Part shown: piece after piece, positions 42,889 to 54,775 of the stretch | Layout of the letters: every line of letters starts with the position of its first letter | Position numbering within the stretch: the stretch's first letter is position 1 | Assembly: GCA_963575745.1 (NCBI GenBank) | Contig: CAUYUJ010015281.1 | Coordinates: forward strand, 224,501 to 288,500 | DNA: 64,000 nt | DNA from: Prorocentrum cordatum | Lineage: Eukaryota; Sar; Dinophyceae; Prorocentrales; Prorocentraceae | Direction of reading: 5' to 3' | The notes under the pieces: generated by a model | What the model was told of the DNA's origin: nothing | Seen by the model: only the letters and a program-made list of their open reading frames with translations | The model's database searches: none | Translations under genes and position numbers: made by a program

Positions 42889-43140
42889 GAGAGGAGGAGG
42901 AGGAGGAGAAGGAGGAGGAGGAGGAGGAGGAGGAACAGGAGGAGGAGACAGAGGAGGAGGAGGAGGAGGAGAAGGAAGGAGAACGAGGAGGAGGAGGAAG
43001 AGGAGGAGGGGAAGGGGGAGGGGAAGGGGGAGGGGAAGAGGGGAGGGGGAGGGAGAGAGGGGGGGCGAGGAGGAGGAGGAGGAGGAGGCGCAGGAGGAGG
43101 AGGAGGAGGAGGAGGAGGAGGAGGAGGAGGAGCCCGAGGG
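42889..43140. repeat. GGA-rich microsatellite
   Basis: GGA/GAG units with AAGG and GGGAGGGGAAGG variants, purine-only on the plus strand. Confidence 0.9.
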
Positions 43141-45000
43141 GGAAGGGAACATGAGCAGAGCACAGGGCAAGCGGGGAAAGGAGAGGGAAGGGAGGGGGGG
43201 AGGACACGGCGTCACTCGTGGCGGCGTCCACGGCAGGCTCGCTGCGAAGACCAGTGGCTGAGACAATCGCAAGGGAGGGAGAAAGGATACCCCAGATTTC
43301 GTTATACAAGGGAGGGGGTCACAACCCTCCCAGACGAGAAGTTTTAGACCCCCAGACTATCCATGAAAGGGCGGCCCTTTGCCCAGACCCCCCCGAACCC
43401 TCCAAGAAAACTCAAATTAGACCCCCCCCCCGAATGTGACCCCCCCCACTTTGTTATGGAATCCGGAGTACAGACAGGGAAACGGGACGGATTACGGAGG
43501 GCGCAGCCTGATCGATATCCAGCAACTTCCCAGCAGCCTCGAAGTTTGCGGCGGCCACCAGCACCTCGATGCGCGTCTCGGGGAGGGGCCTCTCGCAGGG
43601 GATCGGAGTGGGGCGGGGGGGAAGATAGGCAGGACCTGATCCGAGCGGGAGACGACTGTGAGCCCGCTGGGATCATGTGGGTGGGCGGGTCGTTTTCAGC
43701 TCGTGCTTCGTCCTGCATCTGCACGGTGACTCGGTGACCTCTGGATTTCGCCTCGCCTATCGTATGCAACACCGTCAGAGGATGGATGTATTGACTTGCT
43801 GGACGAGAGAGTCAGCGGCCCACGACAAAAAAACGTGGGTGAAACGATCGGTTCCGTGTGGCTGCCTGGTGTCGGCGACTCTGCGAAAACCCAGTGGGCC
43901 TCCGTTCAATAAAAGTGCAGCGTGCACGTATCATGGGGTAGGATGGTGAAGCGTGTGGCACGTACAGCAAGCGTTCGCCCTTGTCGTTGGACGAGCCTTG
44001 AAAAACATTCAAGATGTATGAGTGCGAAGAAAGGAACAGGGAGCAACAAAACTCTGGTCCGAGTGTGGTCTGCGTCCACCATATCGAAAGCAAGATCCCA
44101 GAACACGGATTGCGCAGGATTGCTCAAGTGGAGCACGTATGATAGTGAAGGTGGCCGAAGTTGAGGCGAGAGTGCGATTCTGGAACTCGGGTGTGGCCTG
44201 CGCGAAAGTAAAATGTGGCCAGCGCTATGGCGATAGTGTCAGTTTGACCTGACCAGCGACACATAGCTTCTACCACATCGAGTACATCACAGAGATCGCA
44301 CCGCATGTAGCGCACTACAAAGATGGCACCAAATAGATTGCACCGCATGGGCTGCAACGCGTTGATTGCCCCACACTGCCTGCACCACATAGTTCGCACC
44401 ACATTTGAAACACGTACAGAGTGCAATGAAGTTTTCTTTGAAGTGCACGCTGGCTAACATCCATAACGACACATGTCGTTGTCCCATGCTCTATCAGGCG
44501 AGGGGGCTGAGGCGAGCGCAGATGGCATGCGGTCGTAAGCTCTTGCTTTGCGTGTCGTTGCGGCGGCCCTGGCGACACGCTTTGCCTGGTAAGCTCATAA
44601 CTTGGCGTTCCGCCCCGCATGGCGGGAGGCTGGGAAGAGCTCGGGACGTTGACGCTTGGGAACCAGGACTTGATTAGCGAGTGGCGCCGAAGTGTGCTGA
44701 GCCAGAACTGCCGGAGCGACACGCTAAGCAAATGTTCCTGACGACCGTGATGCGTATGAGATCGGCCACGCGGATGTACTCTAGCAGGATTCGGCCAGCG
44801 GGCTCTCAATCAGCGGACGAGGAGCTGCCTCTTGGGAAGTAGTGGCGACCAGGTCGGGGAAGCTGAAATGCCGAGTTCTGCCATCGACCCTGGAGGGGCC
44901 TCCGTGGACCTCCGGGAACCTCGAGAGACCAGGATCTGGAGCTGAGGCGAACCTCACCGAGAAATCGCATCCTCCTCACCATCTAGGGCTCCCAACTTCC
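43141..45000. other. No recognisable gene; degenerate GCACCACAT-like units
   Basis: Short frames only. At about 44280-44410 there are degenerate repeats around GCACCGCAT, GCACCACAT and GTTCGCACC, similar in style to the satellite at 3820-4530 but with a different word. Confidence 0.45.
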
Positions 45001-45165
45001 TCCTCAACTAGGGCTCCCAACTTCGCGCTTCGCGCTGCGCGAAGCGCGAATAACTTCGCGCTCTCGCGCCGCCCTCCCAAAGGGAGAATAGGAGGACGAG
45101 GAGGAGGGGGAGGAGGAACGAGGACCGCGAAGCGCGAAGCGCGAATAACTTCGCGCCCTCGAGGG
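45001..45165. repeat. GC palindrome and direct repeats (TTCGCGC)
   Basis: 45022-45050 is a perfect hairpin (14-bp arms TTCGCGCTTCGCGC, one-base loop). GAAGCGCGAATAACTTCGCG recurs at 45041 and 45137, itself partly palindromic, and AGGGCTCCCAACTTC is duplicated just before. Confidence 0.85.
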
Positions 45166-46690
45166 AGCCCTTGACCATCCTCCTCCTCAAGCAGGCCTGC
45201 CACTCTCGTTCGTCTGGAGCGTGGCGAGGGGCAGCAGGTTGTCGCGCAGGACGTTCGCGCAGGACTCCCCGCCCGGCTTTTCCCAGCGGCAGAGGGCGAG
45301 AGCGGACCGAGGCGGGAAGAGCGAACGGAACTTACCTGATCAGGGAGAGGGACAGACGGGAGGGGAGGGGAGGGGGAGGGGAAGGGAAAGGAGACGCAGG
45401 GAGAGGGAGGGAAGGAAGGAAACGACAACGAGGGCGAGAGGGAGAGAGAGAGAGAGAGCGCGCCCCTGAGTGGGGTAGACCACATCTGTAATGCACGCAT
45501 GAATGAACAGGAACCCTCGCGTGCAAACGAGCACCCGCTGCGCAAGCATCAGCACGTGAGCACACGCATCTGCACAAACGAACGCTCGATCGGCCCTGAA
45601 GGCCGAGATGTGATCACGGCCTGCTTGAGGGGAGTCCCCGAGCGAATTGGCGCTAACCACGGTCGATCAACATGCACGGAGGGGAGGGCGAGGCCATCGC
45701 AGGTGCTGTCATGACTCCTCTCGACACACCCCAGGCCCGTGATGAGAGGACTCCTTCGCTGAGGGGCCGTGGTGGAGGAGGAGGAAGAGGAGGAGGAGAA
45801 GGACGAGGAGGAGGAGGAGAGAGAGAGAGAGAGAGAGAAAAAAAAAGGGGGAATCTGGGCAAGAGGGGTTCCTTCCTCCGCGGCCGCGGCCGCCCACCGA
45901 TTGGCCTGCCAATACATTTTTTATTCCATGAAAGAACACACGATGACGAAACCTGCCAGCATCCCAACTGTTGGGAGGGGGACTCCACCATACTAGAACT
46001 GGATGGTGGGACCGTGCAAGAAGAGGGGGAGTCGGCACCGTGCTTGCCAAACCGGCTGCCACGATCAACGCTGCTTGATACCAGGCCGAAGGCCAGAAGC
46101 GAAAAGCCGCGGGCGAAAGAGGGCGAGGGGAGGAAGCAGTGAACAACCATGGCCAAGATACAGCGATCTAAACGGTCCCAGCCGAACGTTGCGCACTAAA
46201 GGCCGAAACTGGGAAACTATCGGTAGCCCCAGGAGTGGGGAGCCTGGATCATGTCCAGGGTCGGCCATCAGCGAGCACAAAGGGGGGCCACACGCAGTGC
46301 CCATGCACGCGGCGTGCGCCACGGCACCAAGTCGCGGGAGCGGGGGGGGAAGGAGCGAAGAGGGAAGGCAGAGGGAGGGAGGGGCGCACACTCGCCCAGA
46401 GGGAAGGAGGGACGCGCACCCGCACACTCGGGAGGGACGGGCACTGGCCTGCCAATACATGCGGTCGAGGCCTTGCGCGAGGTCTCTGTCCGACCCAAGT
46501 TGGGATTCGGCACTGGGATGAAACATTGTCCTACTGCATCCTAAAAATATGCCAGAACGCGCGCAGTGCTCTTGAGTTCGTTTCACCCAGTAAAACCACA
46601 CATGCCTCTGACGATTCCGTCGTTACCAATCAACCGCACAATGGGGATCGTGGTCTTTTGAGCTGCCCGTGTGATCGCAGACAGCTATCT
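45166..46690. other. No recognisable gene; purine tracts and a repeated 17-mer
   Basis: GGGAGGGG/GAGAGA tracts (about 45350-45465) and GGA/GA tracts (about 45770-45845). TGGCCTGCCAATACAT is present at about 45900 and 46445. Frames are compositional. Confidence 0.45.
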
Positions 46691-46695
46691 CATCC

Positions 46696-47425
<730 letters not shown>

Positions 47426-47559
47426 ATCTCTGTAGCTTCCTCGGCTCTGCAGCTTGTGCGGGCACAGACGCTCAACCGTACCAGGCTGGGTCCCACGCGA
47501 GCCAGACATTTCACTGATGGAGTTTGGCGGAATTCTGCAATGAAAAAAAGCGACCTCAA
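47426..47559 (+). repeat. Left terminal direct repeat of the GIY-YIG element
   Basis: ATCTCTGTAGC...GCGACCTCAA. About 12-13 differences from 61491-61622 by hand alignment. Immediately follows the CAT array. Confidence 0.85.
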
Positions 47560-48335
47560 GTCATCAACTTGTCCCTGGCGAACTGGCCTTTGGCAGCGGC
47601 CCAGGGATCGCTCACGTTCTTCAGGAGTTCAGGAGGTGCTGGACGGTGTGGTCTTACCACGTCGAGTTCTTGTTACGGTATATGCGTCATCGATGGCCGC
47701 CCCTCGCTCACTTCGTGATCGAGCACCCAGACCAAGAGAGATTCATCATGGTGCTCAAGAACACTGTCGCGACGAGCTTGCCCGACATTGCTGCGTGGTG
47801 CCACACGCGAGTTCGAGGAGGAGGAGGAGGAGAAGAAGGAGGAGGAGGAGGAAGAAGAGGAGGAGGAGAAGGAGGAGGAGGACGAGGAGGAGGAGGATGA
47901 GGCTTGGCTGTGGCCTTGGCGATATCGGTGGATGTGCTGCTGCCGCCTCCGAGCAAAGGCGGCGTGCGCTCGGAGGAGCAGGCGGTCATCAACAGTCTCA
48001 CGCTCGCCGCAGCGGGTTTGCGTCGGCTACGCCGAGCGCGTTCTGCAGCAAGTCATCCTCGTTGGTTTCGTCAGCAGTGGTGTGTTCCTCCTCCTCCTCC
48101 TCCTCCTCCTCCTCCTCCTCCTCCTCGCCTCGTCTCCCCTGCACGCTGTGCTTGGACAAGACGCGCCTGCGTAAAAATAACAAAAACCGACCTCCTCTCA
48201 CTCTGGAGCGCTCCAGGGGCGGCGCCAGAGGTCGCCAACAGGGATGGGGCCCCCAGCGCCGAATCCAAGAGATTCGCGCGGACCTCCGAAAGCCGGGGCT
48301 TGCGCGGTGTGGTGTGTCTTTCCAACGGCTAAGCA
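47560..48335 (+). pseudogene. Possible N-terminal region of the GIY-YIG element
   Basis: Frame 0 holds LLRYMRHRWPPLAHFVIEHP and DQERFIMVLKNTVATSLPDI (47660-47810), then a GGA microsatellite (47815-47900), ALAISVDVLLPPPSKGGVRS, SLTLAAAGLRRLRRARSAAS (to about 48060) and a CTC tract (48082-48126). Composition between the microsatellites is protein-like. No family was recognised. The two trinucleotide runs may be later expansions. Confidence 0.3.
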
Positions 48336-48339
48336 GTAG

Positions 48340-49083
48340 ATGATTTCAGATCCTTCGGCCGCGTGGTGGAGAATATCGCAGCGGATCTTAGCTTCGGAGT
48401 GTGCAGGCGTATCCTTGTATCTAATCGGTTCCCATGCTGGCTGCTATGTCGGCAAGGCCAACTTGACGCGCGCCACGGGCGTGAAGCATGGCCTGGCCGC
48501 CCATGCCTTAGAGCACATCACAGGCTTCCTGTTGCCGCAGTCTCGCGACGGCCGCCTGGCAAGGTACACGGCCCTGCGGGACAGGGTCGGTTCGTCTTTC
48601 ATGATCCCCATCGTGGTGGTGGACACAGAGAGCAGGGCCTACGCGATTGAGGCAACCATCATCAAGTCTATCACTCCGATCTGCAATCGTGCCGATGAGG
48701 ACCAATGGCGAGTGGAGAAGCGTGCGGCGAAACCCCTACGACCTGAGCGTGCTCGACCTCATAATCGTCCTCTTCCTCGGCTACGAGCGCAGCAACTACA
48801 TTCGTTGTGGGCGTCATCAGTTGTCAAGCAAGGGCTTCAAGAGCGATTGGAGCCCAGAGCCCCTTTCCAGACAACGTACTCGGTGCTGTTCGGTTTCGTG
48901 GGCCATCTCATCCAGATACTTTGCATTTGTTGTGTTCGCATTGTGCAAGCAGTCGGCTTTCATTGGACTTCACGCCGAGGTGGTCCCGAGATGATGCGGG
49001 CGTTGTCTTGTACCGCGTCGCGAGCAACATCAACACGGCTGTGCTGGGCGCAGCGCCCAAGGCAGCCACACGTCGGTTTCTAG
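48340..49083 (+). pseudogene. GIY-YIG endonuclease domain of the RT element
   Basis: Residues 23-30 GVSLYLIG and 35-39 CYVGK are the GIY and YIG halves. LTRATGVKHGL follows (candidate catalytic Arg44), then RAYAIEATIIKSITPICN with Glu104 and Asn116, as in the family. GIY-YIG enzymes nick DNA and serve as the endonuclease of Penelope-like elements. The frame is meaningful to about residue 125, and coding then passes to the frame open at 48807-49649. The N-terminal position relative to RT is the notable point. Confidence 0.6.
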
Positions 49084-50352
49084 AACGATTGCTGCGTCGC
49101 CTTCGTTTACCACCACTTACCGTTCGTCCCATTGTTCTTCCTCGGCATTGCAAATCCCGAGTGAGCTTATTGCGTTTGGCGTGGGAAGCTTTACAAACTG
49201 TCCGTGTGTATTCTGCGCGGCGGTGGCTTCAGAGACACTTGTCGGTGGTGTGTGGTCGTGCCCCGTCGTGGCACGATAAGCTGGACTCTAAGCGTCGCCT
49301 TCGGCCCTTCAGCTTTGACGCCTTCCAGGAGCACAGCTCGCAGACTCTTGGCAGGTATGCTCAGAGGGAGTCGTTGCAGGCACACACGGGCCCGTGGAAG
49401 TTGAAAGTGTGGCCGACGGCCAAGTCGGCTCGTTCCGCCGTGCGCACCGGTTGGGCGAACTGGGCTCAACAGCACCGCCTTCATCCTCGAATACGCCGGG
49501 CAATGCATCCGCACCTGCATGGTAAGATGATAGACTTCTTCATGCCTCCATGTCCTCCTGCTTGGCGTAAGCAAGAGCGTGTTTTTCAGCAAGTTATGCG
49601 GAATGGAACCTCTACTACGACGTTTGTGCCAGACGATCGTGATAGCTAGAAAGTTCGGCCGGTGGAGTTGCAGCAGTTATATGCGAATCTCCTACGTGCG
49701 ATCGCTATCGACCCGAAGGTGAAGTTCAGGTCTGATTTCTCGGCGTCGCATGTGCTCCCCCTGGCTCTTCGCTAAAACGCATGCCGCTCTGCCTGAGTGG
49801 CTTCGAGGCTGCCCTCGAAGTCGGGCTGTTCCATTAGCGCCGCCAGCCCTGTTTTCGTTCGTCAAATCGAAGTGCTTCACGGTCGAGGGCGTGAGCAAGT
49901 GTAGCAAAGAGGGCGACGCACGTCTTCGAAGGCTCTTGAATGTGTCGGGCGTGCCGTTTGCATCAGCGGGGATAACGATTGCGAGAACAATGCGAGCAAT
50001 TGTAGAAACCACTACGTGCACGGGTGAAGTGTTTGATGTAAAGGATGCAATTCCGCTTTTGAAAGACGGTCTGAGAAAGTTGGAAGGCAACGTTTATGGG
50101 TGCAGTTATCGGTGTCGTTCTCCGATGTCTTCCACCACAGTCGTGAGCACAGGGTGGGGTCTGCATGGGCCCGATGCGCCAGGAGGTATTCGAGTATTGC
50201 CCAGGTCCCAGGACATCTACATCCAGCGTGCGAAGAAGTTTCGTTATCGGTTGCCTCTGAAGGGTGAATGGTCTCGAAGCTGGTTTTGTCTGTCTATGGG
50301 TCTGCGGGTTCTAGCACTCCAGGCGGCTACGGTGCTCAACTTAGTTACCTTC
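49084..50352 (+). pseudogene. 5' half of the RT of the GIY-YIG element
   Basis: Frame 0 to 49649 (RLAWEALQTVRVYSARRWLQ, KMIDFFMPPCPPAWRKQERV, TTTFVPDDRDS) then a TAG and KVRPVELQQLYANLLRAIAI. It shifts near 49740 to the frame LPEWLRGCPRSRAVPLAP, FVKSKCFTVEGVSKC, GITIARTMRAIVET, TGEVFDVKDAIPLLKDGLRK, AKKFRYRLPLKGEW, ending VLNLVTF exactly at the copia insertion (TTC, then TGT of the LTR). The pattern is that of a dinoflagellate RT family in which GLxIGG and YVDD follow, and both appear beyond the copia element. Confidence 0.5.
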
Positions 50353-50608
50353 TGTAAGTAGTAATCCAAATCACTCCACCCACAACCCCTTGATGCAAGA
50401 AGAGATAGGCAAGATGTGATCTTGATCATATACCGAATCAAACTCAGCGTTCGATAGGTGCGTCCATCCCCCCGCCACAGCTGGCGGGCAAACGGCCAAA
50501 ACGGCCGCGGTGAACAAGAGAGTGCAAGCATGAGCGAGCGAGAGCAGCAGCAGAGATAATTCTAATTATCATCCTATATCTCACATCCCTGATAATGCAA
50601 CTTTCACA
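50353..50608 (-). repeat. 3' LTR of the copia element
   Basis: 256 bp, same orientation as the 5' LTR. No purine-rich tract stands directly upstream on the coding strand (TTTCCTATTCCTG instead), so the polypurine tract is lost or elsewhere. Confidence 0.9.
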
Positions 50609-50884
50609 CAGGAATAGGAAACGTTGCTGAAGAATGCCTTGGCAAATTCTGCAGCAAACTTCTAAAACATTCGAAAAGATTCTCGGCCCGACCGGTCATG
50701 CTACCGTCCGCGCACCGAGCAACAGATATTAAGATATCAAAAATCTTTACCTGAGCTTTAGAGGGGGTGCTTTCGCTCATAGTGTAAATGCTAATCCAAA
50801 TCGCTCATCATCCTCACTACCGTTCACATCTGAGCCACTGCCACTGCTGGCTCAAAGATATCGTCACATATGTGGTAGCGGGGC
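50609..50884. other. Copia 3' untranslated internal region
   Basis: AT-richer sequence between the small ORF and the 3' LTR. No motif is recognised. Confidence 0.5.
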
Positions 50885-51085
50885 TCAGCGTACACGCACT
50901 GCTGACTTGATGATGCTGTATGCCACGTAACTTTTGATGCTTGGGTCGAGGTTATAGCTCCTGCTCTCGTCTGCGTCCAGCTTGAGACACCGTGCTAGGC
51001 AATTTGCGTAGTGCATATCCTTTGCGTAGATCGTCTCGTAGCTGTCGCCCTCGTACTTGCCACTCCTGATTATCGTCGGTCCCAT
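50885..51085 (-). CDS. Small accessory ORF downstream of copia Pol (66 aa)
   Basis: Starts MGPTIIRSGKYEGDSYETIY 18 bp after the Pol stop and is intact. It has ordinary composition. SGKYEGDSYETIYAKD resembles the GKxxGxxxxE...D motif of small exonuclease-X C-terminal-like domains found in many protists. Function unknown. It could instead be a diverged C-terminal piece of Pol cut off by a shift. Confidence 0.35.
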   Translation of the reverse strand: MGPTIIRSGKYEGDSYETIYAKDMHYANCLARCLKLDADESRSYNLDPSIKSYVAYSIIKSAVRVR

Positions 51086-51102
51086 GGTCTCCAGCCACTG
51101 CC

Positions 51103-52345
51103 TCAGTAGAGCACTATCTCCCAGGTAGATTGGTCCATCTCCTGTGATGTCGTCGTCGTAGGTCTCTGGCTCGGCTCGTACTGCAAGTGTTGTCGTCGTA
51201 ACTTCGGCGTAGCCTTCGCCGTCCTGGATTTGACCTTGACCGGCTTCTCGGGCAATTCCGGCTTGAACAGGTTGTCGCTGCTTGAACTATCCACCTCCAT
51301 CGGCTCAGCGGTGTCCTCGTCGTCGTTCTGCTCAGGCTGCATTATGTAGATGAATATGATGATACCCGCGATGATAGAGACTACTGTCACCACCGTAGGA
51401 GACATTGAAAGACAAACTCCATACACTGCAAATGCACAGAGTTGAAACATAACTACAACTTGGTCAGGTATCTGGATGGTTCTCTGCGCGCCACTCCTCT
51501 CCATCGGGCAGTTGTCCGTTAGCTCTTCCGTGTAGAATGCCTCGACGTAGTCCTCGTCTTGAGCTTCGTCCTTGTCGTCGTAGAAGCACTCGTCCACGTA
51601 GTTGTACGTCTCCACCGGCCACGTAGAGATCTTCTTGTCGTCCTTCCCGGTGTCGTCGCACAGCTCCTGCTTGACGTACTTGGCCATCTTCGCGTTCAGC
51701 TCGTCTACCTCCTTGTTGGCTGCCACCTTCTCTGGTCCAACAAGCTTTCGTCCGCGCATTGATGGCGCCCTGTCATCAGGCCCAAGAGTCCACAAGTTTG
51801 ATGTAACTATCTTCCTCGCGTAGCCTCCTGGAAGTACTTTCGTCAAACAGTCCGCTGGCATCTGCTCGTTCTTGACCCACTTGATGCTGACCTCTTTGAG
51901 TGACTGCCGCAACATAGCCGCTTCCAGAGAAAGCCTCCTGTCCGTCATAGAAATCTTCTCCTTCGTGATCGCGTCGTATAGGCTCTTGCAGTCGGTCACC
52001 GAAATGCATTACACCGGGCAGGTGCCGTGCGCAATCTCGGCCATGTCCATCTCCGGGTACAGGATCTCCACCAGGGTCGACCTCGTCCATATCACCATGT
52101 CCACCGAATCCGCACATGAGTGGGCATCCGCCGATAAAGTAGATCGCACCACTCGTTGAATCTTGGAAGACTGCCACCCAATGCAGTGTACCTTGTACTT
52201 GTTGCTGTGTTCCTCGTTGATCTTCTGGTCGCCCAGCATGATGAAGCGTCCGCGTTGTGATCTGTGCTTCGGCAGATTGTCGAAAGCACTGTCGGTGACA
52301 TTGATCCCATGGTCTCCCACAAAATCAGGCCTGTTGGGAACCTGA
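51103..52345 (-). pseudogene. Copia RNase H with C-terminal membrane-spanning extension
   Basis: In the frame 52788-52009: KYKVHCIGWQSSKIQRVVRS, TLSADAHSCADSVDM. After an in-frame TAA (about 52012), VTDCKSLYDAI, DRRLSLEAAMLRQSL and IKWVKNEQMPADCLTK complete copia RNase H (residue ~53 of the 51999-51103 frame). About 245 further residues follow. They include an acidic stretch and two hydrophobic helices (VVVMFQLCAFAVYGVCLSM; PTVVTVVSIIAGIIIFIYIM; 51340-51462), then a basic tail. Typical copia Pol ends shortly after RNase H, so the membrane extension is unusual. Confidence 0.6.
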
Positions 52346-53537
52346 TCAGCAAGTCGTTCCGCTTCTGAATCCGCCTGATGGCCGCGTTGCCGTCCTGTAG
52401 GTCCTTCACCGTCGGAGCTCCCAGCGTAGATGCCAGTCGGGATGCCTCGAAGGACTCCTCGAAGCATATCACTCGCGCAGCCCATTGCAGTTGTCCGACT
52501 ACCATTTGTAGTCCACGATGCTCTGCATGGGTCAAGGCGCTGTCTGGTGCCTTGCTGCGCTCTCTGGAGATACGTACAGTCTGGATCGACTTCACGTAGG
52601 CCTCCATGGTGACGTTGCTGCTGCCGTCCCTGTCCTGCTTGTAGGCCCGGCCACAGAACGTCGCCTGCTCCTTCCTCGCGTACTTGACCTCGCCAAAGTC
52701 GATCTCCTTCTGCAGGTCCTTCATGATCTTGGCGCCCTCCGGGTCGTCCTGCTTGATGCCCATGAGGAAGTCGTCCACGTGCAGGCACATGATCCCGATG
52801 ATCGTGCCCCCCGCATTGCGCTTAATGAAGGTCGCGGGCTCGAAGCTCAGGCCTTCCCATCCAAGCTTCACGAGCGTCTCGCGTAGCACAGACCACGCAC
52901 CACCTGCATCGTTGGTCCCGTAGATGCTCTTGTTTAACTTCAGCAGGTCGCCTGCCTTCACTCCCGGGATGTTGCACTTCCCGAGGTTCGTCGGGATACG
53001 GAAGTAGAGCTCGCGTGTGATGGCTTTGCTTTGAAGAAAGGCTCCCTTCACATCTGCGATGACTAGGTCCAAGTTGAGGCTTGATACGATGCTGCACAGG
53101 AATAACGTCATCTGTGCTGAGACTGTAGGTGAGTCCCGTCGTAGCTTGTCGTCGAACTCCTCCTCGTAGCCTCTCCCACAGATCCTGGCCTCCGGCTCGA
53201 AGGTCGCGGGGTCCTTATCGGTCCAGACCACCTTGGAGCTCAGGATCTTGTCCGGGTCGACCTTGTCGACTGCTGCTCCTGATACGTGGGTTGCTGCATC
53301 GTACTTGCACCACGAGTTCCACTCCTTCTCCACCGCCTGCTGCATCTTCTTCCACTTGAGCTTGTCGTCGCCCAGCGTCTTCAAGTTGATCTCTTGATGC
53401 TTGTTGGCCCTCGTCGGTTGGCTGCACATCCGCTCGGCCACGAATGCCTCGACGAGCAGCGGTGTATCTGCCAGCTGCTTGACTGGCCCAGTTTGTGCCC
53501 GGGCTCGTTTGATGCTGATCGGCACATCGTCCAGCAA
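52092..53537 (-). pseudogene. Copia reverse transcriptase
   Basis: WKKMQQAVEKEWNSWCKYDA (standard copia pre-RT), SSKVVWTDKDPATFEPEARI and CGRGYEEEFDD, then SPTVSAQMTLFLCSI, LVIADVKGAFLQSKAITREL (motif A, Asp162), LNKSIYGTNDAGGAWSVLRE (motif B) and IGIMCLHVDDFLMGIKQDD (motif C, Asp255-Asp256). A shift near 52330-52300 moves coding into the frame that continues as RNase H. Active-site residues are intact. Confidence 0.75.
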
Positions 53538-54664
53538 GAACTCCTTGATCGTGACTGGGTGCTCCTGGCGCTTGCCCTGCGCAGGCTGTCGCGTACTTGA
53601 CGATGATGTAGCCGGCTGATCCTGCGGTGCCTCTGCTGGTACTGCTGCGTTTCCTCCGCCTTCTGGCGTTCCTCCATGTGCCTCTGGATCCTGGCAGGTA
53701 CTCGAAGCTTAGCTCGATCGTCCTGAGCGTCGTCCCGCTTGGTCTGCTTGAGCTTCAGGCCCTTCTTGGTGTGCTTCTTGCCTCCGCGCTTCACCTCCTT
53801 AGGTTCCTCCATGATCTCGTCGGTGTTGGTAGGCTCCTGCGGGGCTGCTGCAGGCTGTTGGCCACCTCCTGGTCCATCTCCAGCTTCCTCCTCCTTTCTC
53901 GAAATGATCTCCTCGATGATCGTGATGGGGTCTTGCGATGCCACATCGTCGATGATCTGAGGGTTGGATGTCCAGTCCACTCTCGAGATATCTTGAACCA
54001 GGTCGCGCGTGTCCAAGTTGAAAAGCCGCCGCCTCTCGATATTGTGCCCAGGTGTCGGGTCAGGTAGAAGAGGGGCGTTCCTGACGTTACCCAGCTGCCT
54101 CAGGTCGGTCTTGCCCTGGCTGCTGGCCGCCACTGCTCCCAAGATGGTGTCCCAAGCTTGGCGCGCTCGAACAAGTCGTGCTCGAAGGTCCTCCTCCGCT
54201 TGATCTTGATCAGCTGGTACTGGCTCGTATTCGTCGTCCAGCCTCTGACGCATTGGCATCACGTCGTTATCGTGTACCACTTCCGATCGTCGCTTCCTGC
54301 CGTCCGCTGGCTTCGTCAGCTCCACGTTGCCCTGAGCAGGTGCTTCTGGTGCCGTCGTCGGTGCGCTCGAGGGCGCATCACCTTGTCCACCTGCTGGCTG
54401 TGGTGGAACATCGCCCTGTCCAGGATGCTGCTGATGTCCTGGATCTCGGTGATATTGATGTTGATATGGCTGCTGATCTGGCCGTTGATCTGGCTGCTGG
54501 TCTGGCTGCTGATTCGGCTGCTGGCCTGGCTGCTGATCTGGCTGCTGATCATCTCGTGCTGGGTAATACTGTTGACCTCGAAAGTCAAGAAAACCACGCT
54601 GACCAGCTCGTCCACGTGCAGGTCCGCCGTCTGAAAACAGGTCGGTGAACTGCATGGCGGTCAC
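53381..54664 (-). pseudogene. Gln/Pro-rich and acidic linker between integrase and RT
   Basis: Begins VTAMQFTDLF, followed by about nine QQPD/QQPG/QQPN units (12-bp minisatellite, about 54458-54560). It then has charged, disordered-looking sequence with TKRDDAQDDRAKLRVPARIQ near the end, and a shift at about 53400-53540 leads into RT. Similar low-complexity linkers occur before RT in copia polyproteins. Confidence 0.55.
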
Positions 54665-54775
54665 CTCGTGCTCAGTCGCCCTTCGAAGGAGACTGGGTGC
54701 ACTTAGGATCGGGACACTGTTATGGATCAGCCAATAACCGTGCTCATCCTTGCCCAGGCACCGGGCAGGTCCATG

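Noticed and set aside
42424-43347. Ser/Leu-, Arg/Glu- and Gly-rich frames at 42.4-43.3 kb
   Set aside because: Products of the GGA microsatellite in different phases.
44124-44426. Cys-rich minus-strand frame resembling a zinc-finger repeat (WCRQCG, RCNLFG, RCDLCD)
   Set aside because: It mirrors the degenerate GCACCACAT repeat on the other strand; cysteines come from the repeated word.
51340-51462. Copia membrane segment as a viral envelope gene
   Set aside because: No signal peptide, no cysteine-rich ectodomain and no separate ORF; it is simply a hydrophobic part of the Pol tail.
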